A DNA stretch of 64,000 nucleotides from Verrucomicrobiota bacterium. Lineage in GTDB: Bacteria; Verrucomicrobiota; Verrucomicrobiia; Opitutales; Opitutaceae. The position numbers and the translations under genes are program-made. Shown here in pieces: positions 29,684 through 37,468 of the stretch. Location: contig JAEZDN010000165.1 of assembly GCA_023433275.1 (NCBI GenBank), forward strand, positions 81,437 to 145,436. The letters run 5' to 3'. Within the stretch, counting starts at the first letter, position 1. The number at the start of each line of letters is the position of its first letter. Under the pieces are notes generated by a model. It was not told the origin of the DNA and ran no database searches. It worked only from the letters and a program-made list of their open reading frames with translations.

Positions 29684-32600
29684 TCAGGCGGCGGGCTTTG
29701 TCAGGCCCCGTTCGCGCAGCCACGCGAAGATGACCGGCGTGACGACGAGAATGTGCAGCAGGCTGGAGAGGCTGCCGCCGACGACGGGCGCGGCGAGGGG
29801 TTTCATGACCTCGGCGCCGGTCTGCGAACTCCACAGGATGGGCAGCAGCGAGGCGACCGTGGTGGCGATGGTCATGACCTTCGGGCGCAGGCGGAGACGG
29901 GCGCCCTCCTTCACGGCGGCGAGCAGTTCGTCGTGGTTGAGTTCCCGGCCGAGGCGCTCCTTGGCGCGGGCGACGGCTTCCTCAAGATAGACAACCATGA
30001 CGACGCCGGTCTGGATGGCGGTGCCGAAAAGCGCGATGTAGCCGACCCAGACCGCCGTGCTGAAGTTGAAGCCCATGGCCCACTGGAGGAGCACGCCGCC
30101 CGTGAGGGCGAACGGCACGGCGAGAAGGACGTGCGCGGCCTCGGCCGCCGAGCGGAACGTGAAGAACAGCACCGCGAAGCACACGGCCAGCACGAGGGGG
30201 AAAATGAACATCATCGTGCGGTTGGTGCGGAGCTGCTGCTCGTATTCGCCGGCGTATTCGATCGCCATGCCCGGCTCGAGTTTCACTTCGTCGGTCACGC
30301 GGCGCTTCACGTCGTTGACGAAGCCGCCGAGGTCGCGGCCCGTGACGTTGGCCTGCACGAAGACGCGCAGGCGGCCGTTTTCCGAGGCGATCTCGTTGGG
30401 GCCGACCACGCGCTTGATGTCGGCGACCTGGTGGAGCTGGATCAGCGCGCCGGAGGGAGTGGTGAGCGGGAGCTCGCCGAGGCGGTCAATGTCGCCGCGG
30501 TCCGCCTGCTCGAGGCGCACCTGCAGGGGCCAGCGCTCGCGGCCCTTCAACGTGGTGCCGACGGTGGCGCCGCCGAGACCGGCTTCGACGTAGTCATAGA
30601 CCTGTTTCACGCTGAGGCCGTAGCGGGCGAGATCCTCCCGGCGCACGGCGATCTCCAGGTAGGGTTTGCCCTGCACGCGCGACGGCGCGACGCCGGTCGC
30701 GCCCTGCACGCGGTTGACGACGCGCTCGATCTCGAAGGCCTTGCGCTGGAGCGCATCGAGGTCGTCGCCAAAGAGCTTGATGCCGAGCTGGGCGCGGATG
30801 CCCGTGCTGGTCATGAGCACGCGGTTCTCGATGGGCTGGAGGAAGCCGGGCACATAGCCGGGCACGTTCATGAGTTTTTCAGAGAGGTCGGCGATGATGG
30901 AGGCCTTGGTCGTGCCCTCGGGCCACTCACGTTCGGGCTTCAGCATGATCGTGGTTTCGATCATCTCCACCGGCGCGGGGTCGGTGGCGGTGTCGGCGCG
31001 GCCGAGCTTGCCGGCGGCGGAGGCGACCGCGGGATGCTCACTGATCACGCGGTCCTGCCAGGCCATGATGCGTTTCACCTCGCTGAGCGAGGTCGCGGGC
31101 AGCAGGACGGGCATGAAGAGGAGCGAACCTTCCTCGAGCGTCGGCATGAACTCGGTGCCGAAGCCGTCCGTGTGGCGAGCAATTGAGTCGGGCAGCCGGT
31201 CGTTGACGAAGCGCGGCAGGCCCCAGGCGAGCACCACGCAGAACACGAGCAGCGCGCCGGCGAGCGCGAGCACCGTGCGCTGGCGACGCAGCGCGAAGTT
31301 GAGCAGCGGATCGTAGAGCCGGAGCAGGAACTTCATGAGCCAGTTTTCCTCCTCGGGCTTGAAGGGCCCGCGCACGAACAGCGTGCAGAGCACGGGCACC
31401 ACGGTCACCGCCAGCAGCAGCGCGCCGAGAATGGCGAAGACCTTGGTCCACGCGAGCGGGTGGAAGAGCTTGCCCGCCTGCCCGCCGAGCATGAACACCG
31501 GCACAAAGGCCAGCACAACGACGATGATCGAGAAGAACATCGGCCGACCGATCTGCTGGCACGCGCCGAGGGTGATATCGAAGATTTCCTTCGCGGTGAG
31601 CTGGGGGGCGGGATTCCCGGACCCCGCTTCTGTCTGTTGCCCGCCTGCGGCGGGGTTCGGAGACCCCGCCTTAAATCTTTTCTCCTCCAGCGCCCGCTCG
31701 CATTGTCGGATGACGTTTTCCGTCATCACGATGCCGGCGTCCACCAGCACGCCGATGGCGATGGCGATGCCCGTGAGCGACATGATGTGCGAGGGAATCC
31801 CGAACTGGTCCATCAGGATGAATGAAACCAGAATGGAGGCGGGCAGCGGGATGGTGACGATCAGGATGCTCCGGAAGTGCCAGAGGAAGAATACGTGCAT
31901 CAGTGTCACGAGCACGATTTCCTCGATCAGCGCACCCTTGAGTGTGGCGATGGCGCGGCCGATGAGGTCGCTGCGGTCGTAGAACGACACGACGCTCACG
32001 CCCTCCGGCAGGCCGGCGGCCAGACTGGCGAGGCGCGCCTTCACGTCCTGGATGACCTGCCAGGCGTTTTCACCGTAACGCATGACGACGATGCCGCCGA
32101 CGACCTCGCGGCCGTTGACGTCGAGCGTGCCGCGACGGAAATCGCCGCCGATGCTCACGGTGGCGACGTCGCGCAGGAAGAGCGGCGTGCCGTCGCGCGG
32201 TTGGAGCGCGATGGATTCGAGGTCGGCCGCGCCCTGCACGAGACCGAGGCCGCGCACGACGTATTCGGCGCCGTTTTCCTCGATGGTCTTGCCGCCGATG
32301 TTGCGGTTGCTGGCGGCGACGGCATCCATCACCTCGCCGAGCGTGACGCCGTATTGCTTGAGCTTGAGCGCCGATACCTCGACCTGCCACTGGCGCACGA
32401 AGCCGCCCAGGCTGGCGACCTCGGCCACGCCGGGCACGGCGGCGAGCTGGTAGCGGACGAACGTGTCCTGTAGCGCCCGGAGCGATCCGAGGTCGTGCGT
32501 GCCGGACTCGTCCTTGAGGTAGTATTGGTAAACCCAGCCCAGGCCGGTGGCGTCGGGTCCGAGGCGCGCGGTGACGCCCTCGGGCAGCACGTCACCGAGC

Positions 32601-32947
32601 GAGTTGAGCCGTTCGAGCACGCGCGTGCGGGCGAAGTAGGTGTCGGTCTTGTCCTCGAAGATGACGGTGAGAAACGAGAAGCCGAACATCGAGGTGGCGC
32701 GCACGGATTTCACGCCGGCGAGGCCCTGCAACGACACGCTGAGCGGGTAGGTGATCTGGTCCTCGACTTCCTGCGGGGAGCGGCCGGGCCAGTCGGCATA
32801 GACGATGACCTGGTTTTCGGAGAGGTCAGGAATGGCGTCGATCGGCACGCGGTTCAGCGCGAACACGCCCCACGCGCAGAGCGCGAGGAACGCCGCGATC
32901 ACGATGAACCGGTTGTGCAGCGACCAGTGGATGAGACGGTTGATCAT
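29684..32947 (-). CDS. cusA: Copper/silver efflux RND permease (CusA/CzcA family)
   Basis: A 1087-residue inner-membrane proton antiporter of the heavy-metal RND class, with twelve helices and two large periplasmic loops. The proton-relay helix 4 reads 'AIAIGVLVDAGIVMTENVIR', and the loop motifs 'YADWPGRSPQEVEDQITYPL' and 'GRPMFFSIIVVVLAFVPVFM' are family marks; the VDA-type helix 4 favours the monovalent-metal branch (CusA/SilA). It works with the CusB-like adaptor just upstream, overlapping it by four bases (ATGA). Residues about 426-447 form an odd Gly/Pro/Ala insertion encoded by two GC-palindromes. No outer-membrane factor (CusC) is seen in the window. Confidence 0.95.
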   Translation of the reverse strand: MINRLIHWSLHNRFIVIAAFLALCAWGVFALNRVPIDAIPDLSENQVIVYADWPGRSPQEVEDQITYPLSVSLQGLAGVKSVRATSMFGFSFLTVIFEDKTDTYFARTRVLERLNSLGDVLPEGVTARLGPDATGLGWVYQYYLKDESGTHDLGSLRALQDTFVRYQLAAVPGVAEVASLGGFVRQWQVEVSALKLKQYGVTLGEVMDAVAASNRNIGGKTIEENGAEYVVRGLGLVQGAADLESIALQPRDGTPLFLRDVATVSIGGDFRRGTLDVNGREVVGGIVVMRYGENAWQVIQDVKARLASLAAGLPEGVSVVSFYDRSDLIGRAIATLKGALIEEIVLVTLMHVFFLWHFRSILIVTIPLPASILVSFILMDQFGIPSHIMSLTGIAIAIGVLVDAGIVMTENVIRQCERALEEKRFKAGSPNPAAGGQQTEAGSGNPAPQLTAKEIFDITLGACQQIGRPMFFSIIVVVLAFVPVFMLGGQAGKLFHPLAWTKVFAILGALLLAVTVVPVLCTLFVRGPFKPEEENWLMKFLLRLYDPLLNFALRRQRTVLALAGALLVFCVVLAWGLPRFVNDRLPDSIARHTDGFGTEFMPTLEEGSLLFMPVLLPATSLSEVKRIMAWQDRVISEHPAVASAAGKLGRADTATDPAPVEMIETTIMLKPEREWPEGTTKASIIADLSEKLMNVPGYVPGFLQPIENRVLMTSTGIRAQLGIKLFGDDLDALQRKAFEIERVVNRVQGATGVAPSRVQGKPYLEIAVRREDLARYGLSVKQVYDYVEAGLGGATVGTTLKGRERWPLQVRLEQADRGDIDRLGELPLTTPSGALIQLHQVADIKRVVGPNEIASENGRLRVFVQANVTGRDLGGFVNDVKRRVTDEVKLEPGMAIEYAGEYEQQLRTNRTMMFIFPLVLAVCFAVLFFTFRSAAEAAHVLLAVPFALTGGVLLQWAMGFNFSTAVWVGYIALFGTAIQTGVVMVVYLEEAVARAKERLGRELNHDELLAAVKEGARLRLRPKVMTIATTVASLLPILWSSQTGAEVMKPLAAPVVGGSLSSLLHILVVTPVIFAWLRERGLTKPAA
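31608..31670. repeat. Two GC-rich palindromes inserted in the cusA-like coding region
   Basis: Two imperfect copies of the same hairpin, 31608-31627 and 31649-31670, each with seven- or eight-base arms (minus strand GGCGGGGT / ACCCCGCC) and a six-base centre. They keep the cusA reading frame and add residues such as 'AGSPNPAAGGQQTEAGSGNP'. A third relative with arms GGCGGGAT / ATCCCGCC lies at 46777-46798. Confidence 0.8.
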
Positions 32948-34818
32948 GGCGCGACTCCGGTTGAGGCGTGGGCGCAGCCGGCGGCCTGTTCAGCTGTGTG
33001 ACCGGCGCAGCAGCCGCCATTCTTGCCGGCGAGCGCGGGACGGTTCATGGCGAGCAGGTACGTGGCGACATTCAGCGGCGGATGGCCGGCCGGCAACGAA
33101 GTCGTGTCGCCGTGACCGTCGTGACCACCTTTGCTTTCCTTGGTTTCCGGCTTCGCCGGGGCGGCATCGAGTTCCTCGCCGCATTCGAGCATTTCCGAGC
33201 CGAAGAACGGATTGCGAAGTTCGGTGCCGCGCGAGAGCCAGCGGCCGGTGCCGAGCACGGGGGTCATCGGGCACTCGAAGGCGTGCAGGCCGGGCTCGCG
33301 GTGGTGAACGTGTTCCGCGCGAACGAGGTCCACGAGTGCAGTGCTAAAGGGTTCGAACGCGCGGCGGGCCGCGCCGAGGTCGGGGCCGTCAGCGAGCGAG
33401 TCCTTGAATTTCGCGAGCGGGCCGCGAGCGGCGGGGGCGAAACCCGCGAGATAAGCCTGAAGCGCAGCGCGCAGCGGGGGCAGCTGTTTCTGGTAGCCGG
33501 GCAGGTCGTCGGCCGCGAGCACCGCGGAAGCGTCGGCGGCGGCGAACGCCAGGTCCTTGAGCAGCGCATAGGCGGCAGGATCGTGTTTCGGTTCGCCGGC
33601 GGCCACCTTGGCCGGAGCGGATTCCCCGTGATCGTGGGTGCCGCCGACCGCGGCGTGGGCCAGTTGGGCCTGGCCGTCGAGGATGAGTCCGCCCTGTGTC
33701 ACGACCTTGTCGCCCTCGGCGAGACCGCCGAGCACCTCGGCGGTGGTGTCGCCGATGCGCCCGATACGGATGCGCGTGGCGGCGTAGGCGTGATCGCCGC
33801 GGTCCACGAACACAACCGGGCTGCCGCTGTGGCGGAGCACCGCGCTGCGCGGCACGAGGAGCAGGTCGGGGGCGTCGAGCCGCACCGAGGCGATGCCGGT
33901 CTGCCGGTGCAGGAGCCGTCGGTCGGTGTTGGCGAGCACGACGCGCGCGCGGGCCGTGCGGGTGGTTTCGTTGAGGTTGGGATCGATGAAATCCACGGGT
34001 GCGGTGAGCAGCTGGCCCGGCAGCGAGGTGAGGGCGATCTCGACGGTCTGGCCCGGCCGGACCCACGCGAGGTCGGCCTCATAGATGTCGAACACGAACC
34101 ACATGCGCGAGAAGTCCCCGATCTCGAACAACCGGTCGTTGGTCTCCACATACTGGCCTTCGTAAACGGCGCGCGACACGACCGTGCCCGACATCGGGGC
34201 GCGGACGGTGACCATGGCGGTCGGCTCCATGACGGCCTCGAGGATGCGGATTTCCTCGTTGGTGAGGCCGAGTTCGAGCAGCCGCTCGCGGGCGGCGGAT
34301 CGCTCGGAAACGGTGAACGCCGTAGTGCCCGCGCGCAGGCGCTCCACGTAGGTGCGTTGCGCGGTGAGCATCTCAGGGCTGTAGATGGTGACAAGCGGCT
34401 CGCCCTCGCGCACCTCGGCGCCGACGTAGTTTATGTGGAGCTTCTCGATGCGGCCGGGCACGCGGGCGGCGAGGATGCGGTGGCGCGTCTCGTCGTCGTC
34501 GATCACGCCGTTCACGCGCAACGTGCGCATGAGCGGACCGCGCACGACCGGCGCGGTTTGGATGCCCGTGACCGTGGCCTGGGCGGGCGTAAGCGTGACG
34601 AGGTTGGGATCGAGCGGCTCGATGGCGGCGCCGTTCCTGGGCGCGGCCACGGCGACGAGCGCCATGCCGCAGATGGTGCAACGGGCGTCGGCTTTGTCCG
34701 ACTTGATCCACGGGTGCATCGGGCACTGGTAAACCGGGGCGTGGTCGTGGCCGGATTCGGCCGCGGTGACGAAGAGCGCGGCGAAGGCGAAGGTGAGAAG
34801 GGAGAAGAAAGTTTTCAT
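32944..34818 (-). CDS. cusB: Copper/silver efflux periplasmic adaptor (CusB family) with metal-binding extensions
   Basis: A 624-residue membrane-fusion protein. Residues 1-20 are a signal peptide. Residues 30-56 are a heavy-metal binding domain, 'YQCPMHPWIKSDKADARCTI' followed by 'CGMALV'. The central part (about 80-360) has the hairpin, lipoyl and beta-barrel domains of the HlyD/CusB fold ('RILAARVPGRIEKLHINYVG', 'VRAPMSGTVVSRAVYEGQYV', 'VTQGGLILDGQAQLAHA'). Residues about 415-565 form a DUF3347 domain including 'HAFECPMTP'. The end is again Cys/His-rich ('GGCCAGHTAEQAAGCAH'). So one protein carries at least three possible metal sites. It couples the CusA-like pump to an outer-membrane channel not seen here. 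Confidence 0.93.
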   Translation of the reverse strand: MKTFFSLLTFAFAALFVTAAESGHDHAPVYQCPMHPWIKSDKADARCTICGMALVAVAAPRNGAAIEPLDPNLVTLTPAQATVTGIQTAPVVRGPLMRTLRVNGVIDDDETRHRILAARVPGRIEKLHINYVGAEVREGEPLVTIYSPEMLTAQRTYVERLRAGTTAFTVSERSAARERLLELGLTNEEIRILEAVMEPTAMVTVRAPMSGTVVSRAVYEGQYVETNDRLFEIGDFSRMWFVFDIYEADLAWVRPGQTVEIALTSLPGQLLTAPVDFIDPNLNETTRTARARVVLANTDRRLLHRQTGIASVRLDAPDLLLVPRSAVLRHSGSPVVFVDRGDHAYAATRIRIGRIGDTTAEVLGGLAEGDKVVTQGGLILDGQAQLAHAAVGGTHDHGESAPAKVAAGEPKHDPAAYALLKDLAFAAADASAVLAADDLPGYQKQLPPLRAALQAYLAGFAPAARGPLAKFKDSLADGPDLGAARRAFEPFSTALVDLVRAEHVHHREPGLHAFECPMTPVLGTGRWLSRGTELRNPFFGSEMLECGEELDAAPAKPETKESKGGHDGHGDTTSLPAGHPPLNVATYLLAMNRPALAGKNGGCCAGHTAEQAAGCAHASTGVAP

Positions 34819-34933
34819 GACGATACGGAGGGAGACGGAGTGAGGCAGGAAATCTTACCCGGCATGCAGAGACGCGCGGGCATACGACGGCAACGCACCG
34901 CACGGCGACGTGCGGGCACACTTCACCCCGGAC

Positions 34934-35299
34934 TCAGATCAGGAGGCTGCAATGCGCCTTGAACAGGGGCACACTCGCAGCAGGCGTTCCCCGGAGGGAC
35001 ACGCGACCCGCCGGCACGCCGGCCGGACGGGAATCAAAACCGACGCGAAAAATCTCGTAACGGGCCTTGGCGGAAGGGGCCGGTTTGCGCGCCTCGCTGC
35101 GCTGGGCGGCGACCGTCGGCAGGCCTTGGGCACAGGACGGTGCCGCGGGGGCGGGCGCGCAATCGGGCATCCCGCAGGCGCCCGCGGCTTCGCCGGTGCA
35201 GCAGCACGCCTCGTCCTGGGCGGCGGCCACGACGACCGGCTGCACCTGCGCGAGGGCGGTGCAAACGACGGCGATGAGGAGCCAGACGAGGCGTTTCAT
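34934..35299 (-). CDS. Small exported cysteine-rich protein of the copper locus
   Basis: A 121-residue protein beginning MKRLVWLLIAVVCTALAQVQ, a signal peptide to about residue 25. The segment just after it is Cys-rich: 'DEACCCTGEAAGACGMPDC' and one more Cys in 'APSCAQGLPT'. The rest is basic and low in structure. Six cysteines in about 26 residues of an exported protein at the head of the cusBA-sigma-copA set suggest a periplasmic metal-binding or buffering role (inference). No known family recognised. The frame is open upstream; the Met at 35299 gives the signal peptide. It lies 115 bases before the cusB-like gene. Confidence 0.65.
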   Translation of the reverse strand: MKRLVWLLIAVVCTALAQVQPVVVAAAQDEACCCTGEAAGACGMPDCAPAPAAPSCAQGLPTVAAQRSEARKPAPSAKARYEIFRVGFDSRPAGVPAGRVSLRGTPAASVPLFKAHCSLLI

Positions 35300-35416
35300 G
35301 GCGTGGAAGACAGCAGGATGAATACTGACGCGAGTGTTTCCCGCAACCGGATATTCCGCTTCCGTCAGCCGGCGCAGCGGCTTGGACAAGAAATGCACAG
35401 CTGCGAAAGTCGTTGC

Positions 35417-36412
35417 TCACGTCGCCTTCTGCGAGGATGGCGCGGAGGGGATTGCGGCGACGGCCTGGCGCGGGGCGATCGTCAGCGTCTTCTTGTTCTT
35501 GGCGATGGTGATCAACGCCACGCCGGCGATGATGATCGCGGCGGCGACAAAAATGCGCGGTGAAACCGTCTCGTTGAGCACGAACCAGCCGAGGAAGACG
35601 GCGACGACGGGATTCACGTAGGCGTAGGTGGACACCTTGGCGGGCGTGCTGTGCTTCATCAGCCAGGTAAAGGTGCTGAAGCCGATCAGCGAACCGAAGA
35701 CCACCAGGTAGGCCCACGCGATCACGGAGCGGCCCGTGACCAGTGACGGGTCAAAGCGGCCGAGTTCACCCGTCGCGAGGCTCGCGAGCAGCAGCCAGCC
35801 GCTGCCGCAGATCATCTGGATGCCCGAGGCGGTGAACGGCTCGGCGGGATCGCGCACGTAGCGCATGATCATCATGCCGACGCCCCAGAAAAAAGTCGCG
35901 CCGAGCAGGCCGAGCAAACGCCACGGGTCGAGCCCGCCCACGCCCGTGGCGAGCACATCGGGTCCGACGAGGATCGCCAGCCCGACAAACCCGAGGCCGA
36001 GCCCGGCAAAGGTCAGCGCGTTGGGCCGGCTGCCGCGTTTGCCGTCCCTGGCCCTGGCGTGGACCGCCCAGTCCATGAGCACAATGAACACCGGGCCGGC
36101 GGAGATGACGAGCGTGGCGATGCCGGAGGGCACCTTTTCCTCGGCCCAGGACACCAGGCCGTTCCCGCCGAGGCAGAGAAAACCACCCACGATGGCATTG
36201 TCGCGCCACTGTTTGCCCGTGGCCTTGAAGCCGCGCGTGAGCGCGATGAACGCCGCCACGATGCCGCCGGCGACGATGAATCGCGTGCTGGCCATGAGGA
36301 AGGCCGGCATGGATTCCACGGCGATGCGGATGCCGAGGTAGGTCGAACCCCAGATGATGTAGATCGCGGCGAAGCCGGCGATGAGGGCGGTGCGGGAGGG
36401 CTGGGCGGACAT
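35417..36412 (-). CDS. EamA-type drug/metabolite transporter
   Basis: A 331-residue integral membrane protein with ten hydrophobic helices in two EamA repeats. Repeat one starts 'AAIYIIWGSTYLGIRIAVES', repeat two 'RLLGLLGATFFWGVGMMIM'. The second repeat ends 'KVSTYAYVNPVVAVFLGWFV' then 'LNETVSPRIF', typical of the YedA/RhaT-like exporter branch. These proteins export metabolites or amino acids by proton exchange; substrate unknown. The start at 36412 is used although the frame runs further upstream into a repeat-containing region. It lies alone on the minus strand. Confidence 0.9.
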   Translation of the reverse strand: MSAQPSRTALIAGFAAIYIIWGSTYLGIRIAVESMPAFLMASTRFIVAGGIVAAFIALTRGFKATGKQWRDNAIVGGFLCLGGNGLVSWAEEKVPSGIATLVISAGPVFIVLMDWAVHARARDGKRGSRPNALTFAGLGLGFVGLAILVGPDVLATGVGGLDPWRLLGLLGATFFWGVGMMIMRYVRDPAEPFTASGIQMICGSGWLLLASLATGELGRFDPSLVTGRSVIAWAYLVVFGSLIGFSTFTWLMKHSTPAKVSTYAYVNPVVAVFLGWFVLNETVSPRIFVAAAIIIAGVALITIAKNKKTLTIAPRQAVAAIPSAPSSQKAT

Positions 36413-36581
36413 CGGAAGACGGAAAACGGAAGACGGAGGCCAGAGGGCGGAGATCGGTATAGGACGACGGTGATGGAATCTTTCTCTTACTCTTAATCGT
36501 TCTCTTAATCTCGGTTTGAAAGGCGGGCGGTTCTGAATCGAGAGAGCGATTAGGAATACGAAAACGGGAACGATGGAGGGC
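36413..36581. repeat. Intergenic region with short direct and inverted repeats
   Basis: The 169 bases between the EamA and DJ-1-like genes hold GGAAGACGGA twice with a 14-base period (36414-36437), TCTTAATC twice with a 12-base period (36491-36510), and AATCGTTCTC facing GAGAGCGATT as an imperfect inverted repeat. No ORF or clear promoter is seen. Confidence 0.5.
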
Positions 36582-37181
36582 TCAGCGCCGCGCGCCGCCG
36601 TCGTTGGTCCAGTGGTATTCCATGTAGGCCGCGGTGCGCTGCGCGGTTTCAACGCCGTGCAGGCGGGCGACGATGTGCAACGACAGATCAATCCCGGCTG
36701 AAATGCCTGCGGCGGTCAGGATGCGGTCGTGCTCGGTAAAGCGGACATCCTCGCGCACGGTGGCGGTGGGTTCGATCTCACGGAGCAGATCAAAACATTG
36801 GAAATGCGTGGTCGCGGGCGAAGCGGCGAGGAGCCCGGCCTTGGCCAGGAGGAGCGAGCCCGTGCAGACGGAGGCCACCAGCTCGGCCTTCGCCGACTTG
36901 CGCCGGATCCAATCGATCACGCTCGCCTGCTTGAGCAGGGTGCGCGTGCCCTGGCCGCCGGGGACAATGAGCAGCTGTGGTTGGGGCACGGATTCCAGCG
37001 TGTGTTCGGGCACGACCTTCAGGCCGTTGCGGGCGCGGACCGTGCCCGGTGTGAGGCCGACGGTGTGGACGTTGAACAGCTTTTCACCGTCGAGCTCCCG
37101 CGTGACCGAGAACACCTCGAATGGTCCGGCGAAGTCGAGGACCTCGACGTCGTCGAAGATGAGGATCGATACGGTGCGCAT
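36582..37181 (-). CDS. DJ-1/PfpI family protein
   Basis: A 199-residue protein of the class I glutamine-amidotransferase-like fold. It starts 'ILIFDDVEVLDFAGPFEVFS', has 'LLIVPGGQGT' and the nucleophile elbow 'LVASVCTGSLLLAKAGLL', with the reactive Cys near residue 106. The acidic partner Glu/Asp of the first block is present. This pattern matches the stand-alone DJ-1/PfpI branch related to isonitrile hydratases and to the sensor half of GATase1-AraC regulators; here the AraC part is absent. Reported activities include isonitrile hydration and deglycase or glyoxalase-like reactions; which applies is unknown. Confidence 0.88.
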   Translation of the reverse strand: MRTVSILIFDDVEVLDFAGPFEVFSVTRELDGEKLFNVHTVGLTPGTVRARNGLKVVPEHTLESVPQPQLLIVPGGQGTRTLLKQASVIDWIRRKSAKAELVASVCTGSLLLAKAGLLAASPATTHFQCFDLLREIEPTATVREDVRFTEHDRILTAAGISAGIDLSLHIVARLHGVETAQRTAAYMEYHWTNDGGARR

Positions 37182-37298
37182 GGGGGAAATCAGAGGACCG
37201 AGGACAGTTGGCCGAGGATGGAGGGTCAGAAAGCGGAGGACCGACGACGGGGTTCGGAGAACAGAAGTATGAAATGAATCATGTGGGAGGATTCGGGT

Positions 37299-37378
37299 GT
37301 CATCCTGAGATCAGCGAGGAATCCAGAATCATGGTCGGTGCGGCTATCTTCTGGATCCTTCATTGTGTTCAGGATGAC
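37299..37378. repeat. Palindromic intergenic repeat with GTCATCCTGA / TCAGGATGAC ends
   Basis: Arms 37299-37328 and 37349-37378 are 30 bases each, with 23 matching as reverse complements; the outer ten (GTCATCCTGA) and inner eight (ATCCAGAA) are perfect. The centre is 20 bases. The 287-base gap from 37182 to 37468 contains only this element and a run of GAGGACCGA-like words (37193-37260); no gene is seen there. Related 'GTCATCCTGA...GGATCCAG' elements are familiar from intergenic DNA of several phyla. Confidence 0.75.
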
Positions 37379-37468
37379 AGAACGCGTGGGTTCGTGGTGT
37401 GCGAAGGGCGAAAAACGGGCGCGAGATTCCGGCCGCGAGAAGAGAGGCTGGTCGAAGACCGCCCAACT

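Noticed and set aside
29753..31186. 477-codon plus-strand ORF opposite the cusA-like gene
   Set aside because: No domain, and the sense strand is the permease.
32968..34962. 664-codon plus-strand ORF opposite the cusB-like gene
   Set aside because: Gly/Arg/Glu-rich shadow frame; the sense strand shows all CusB domains.
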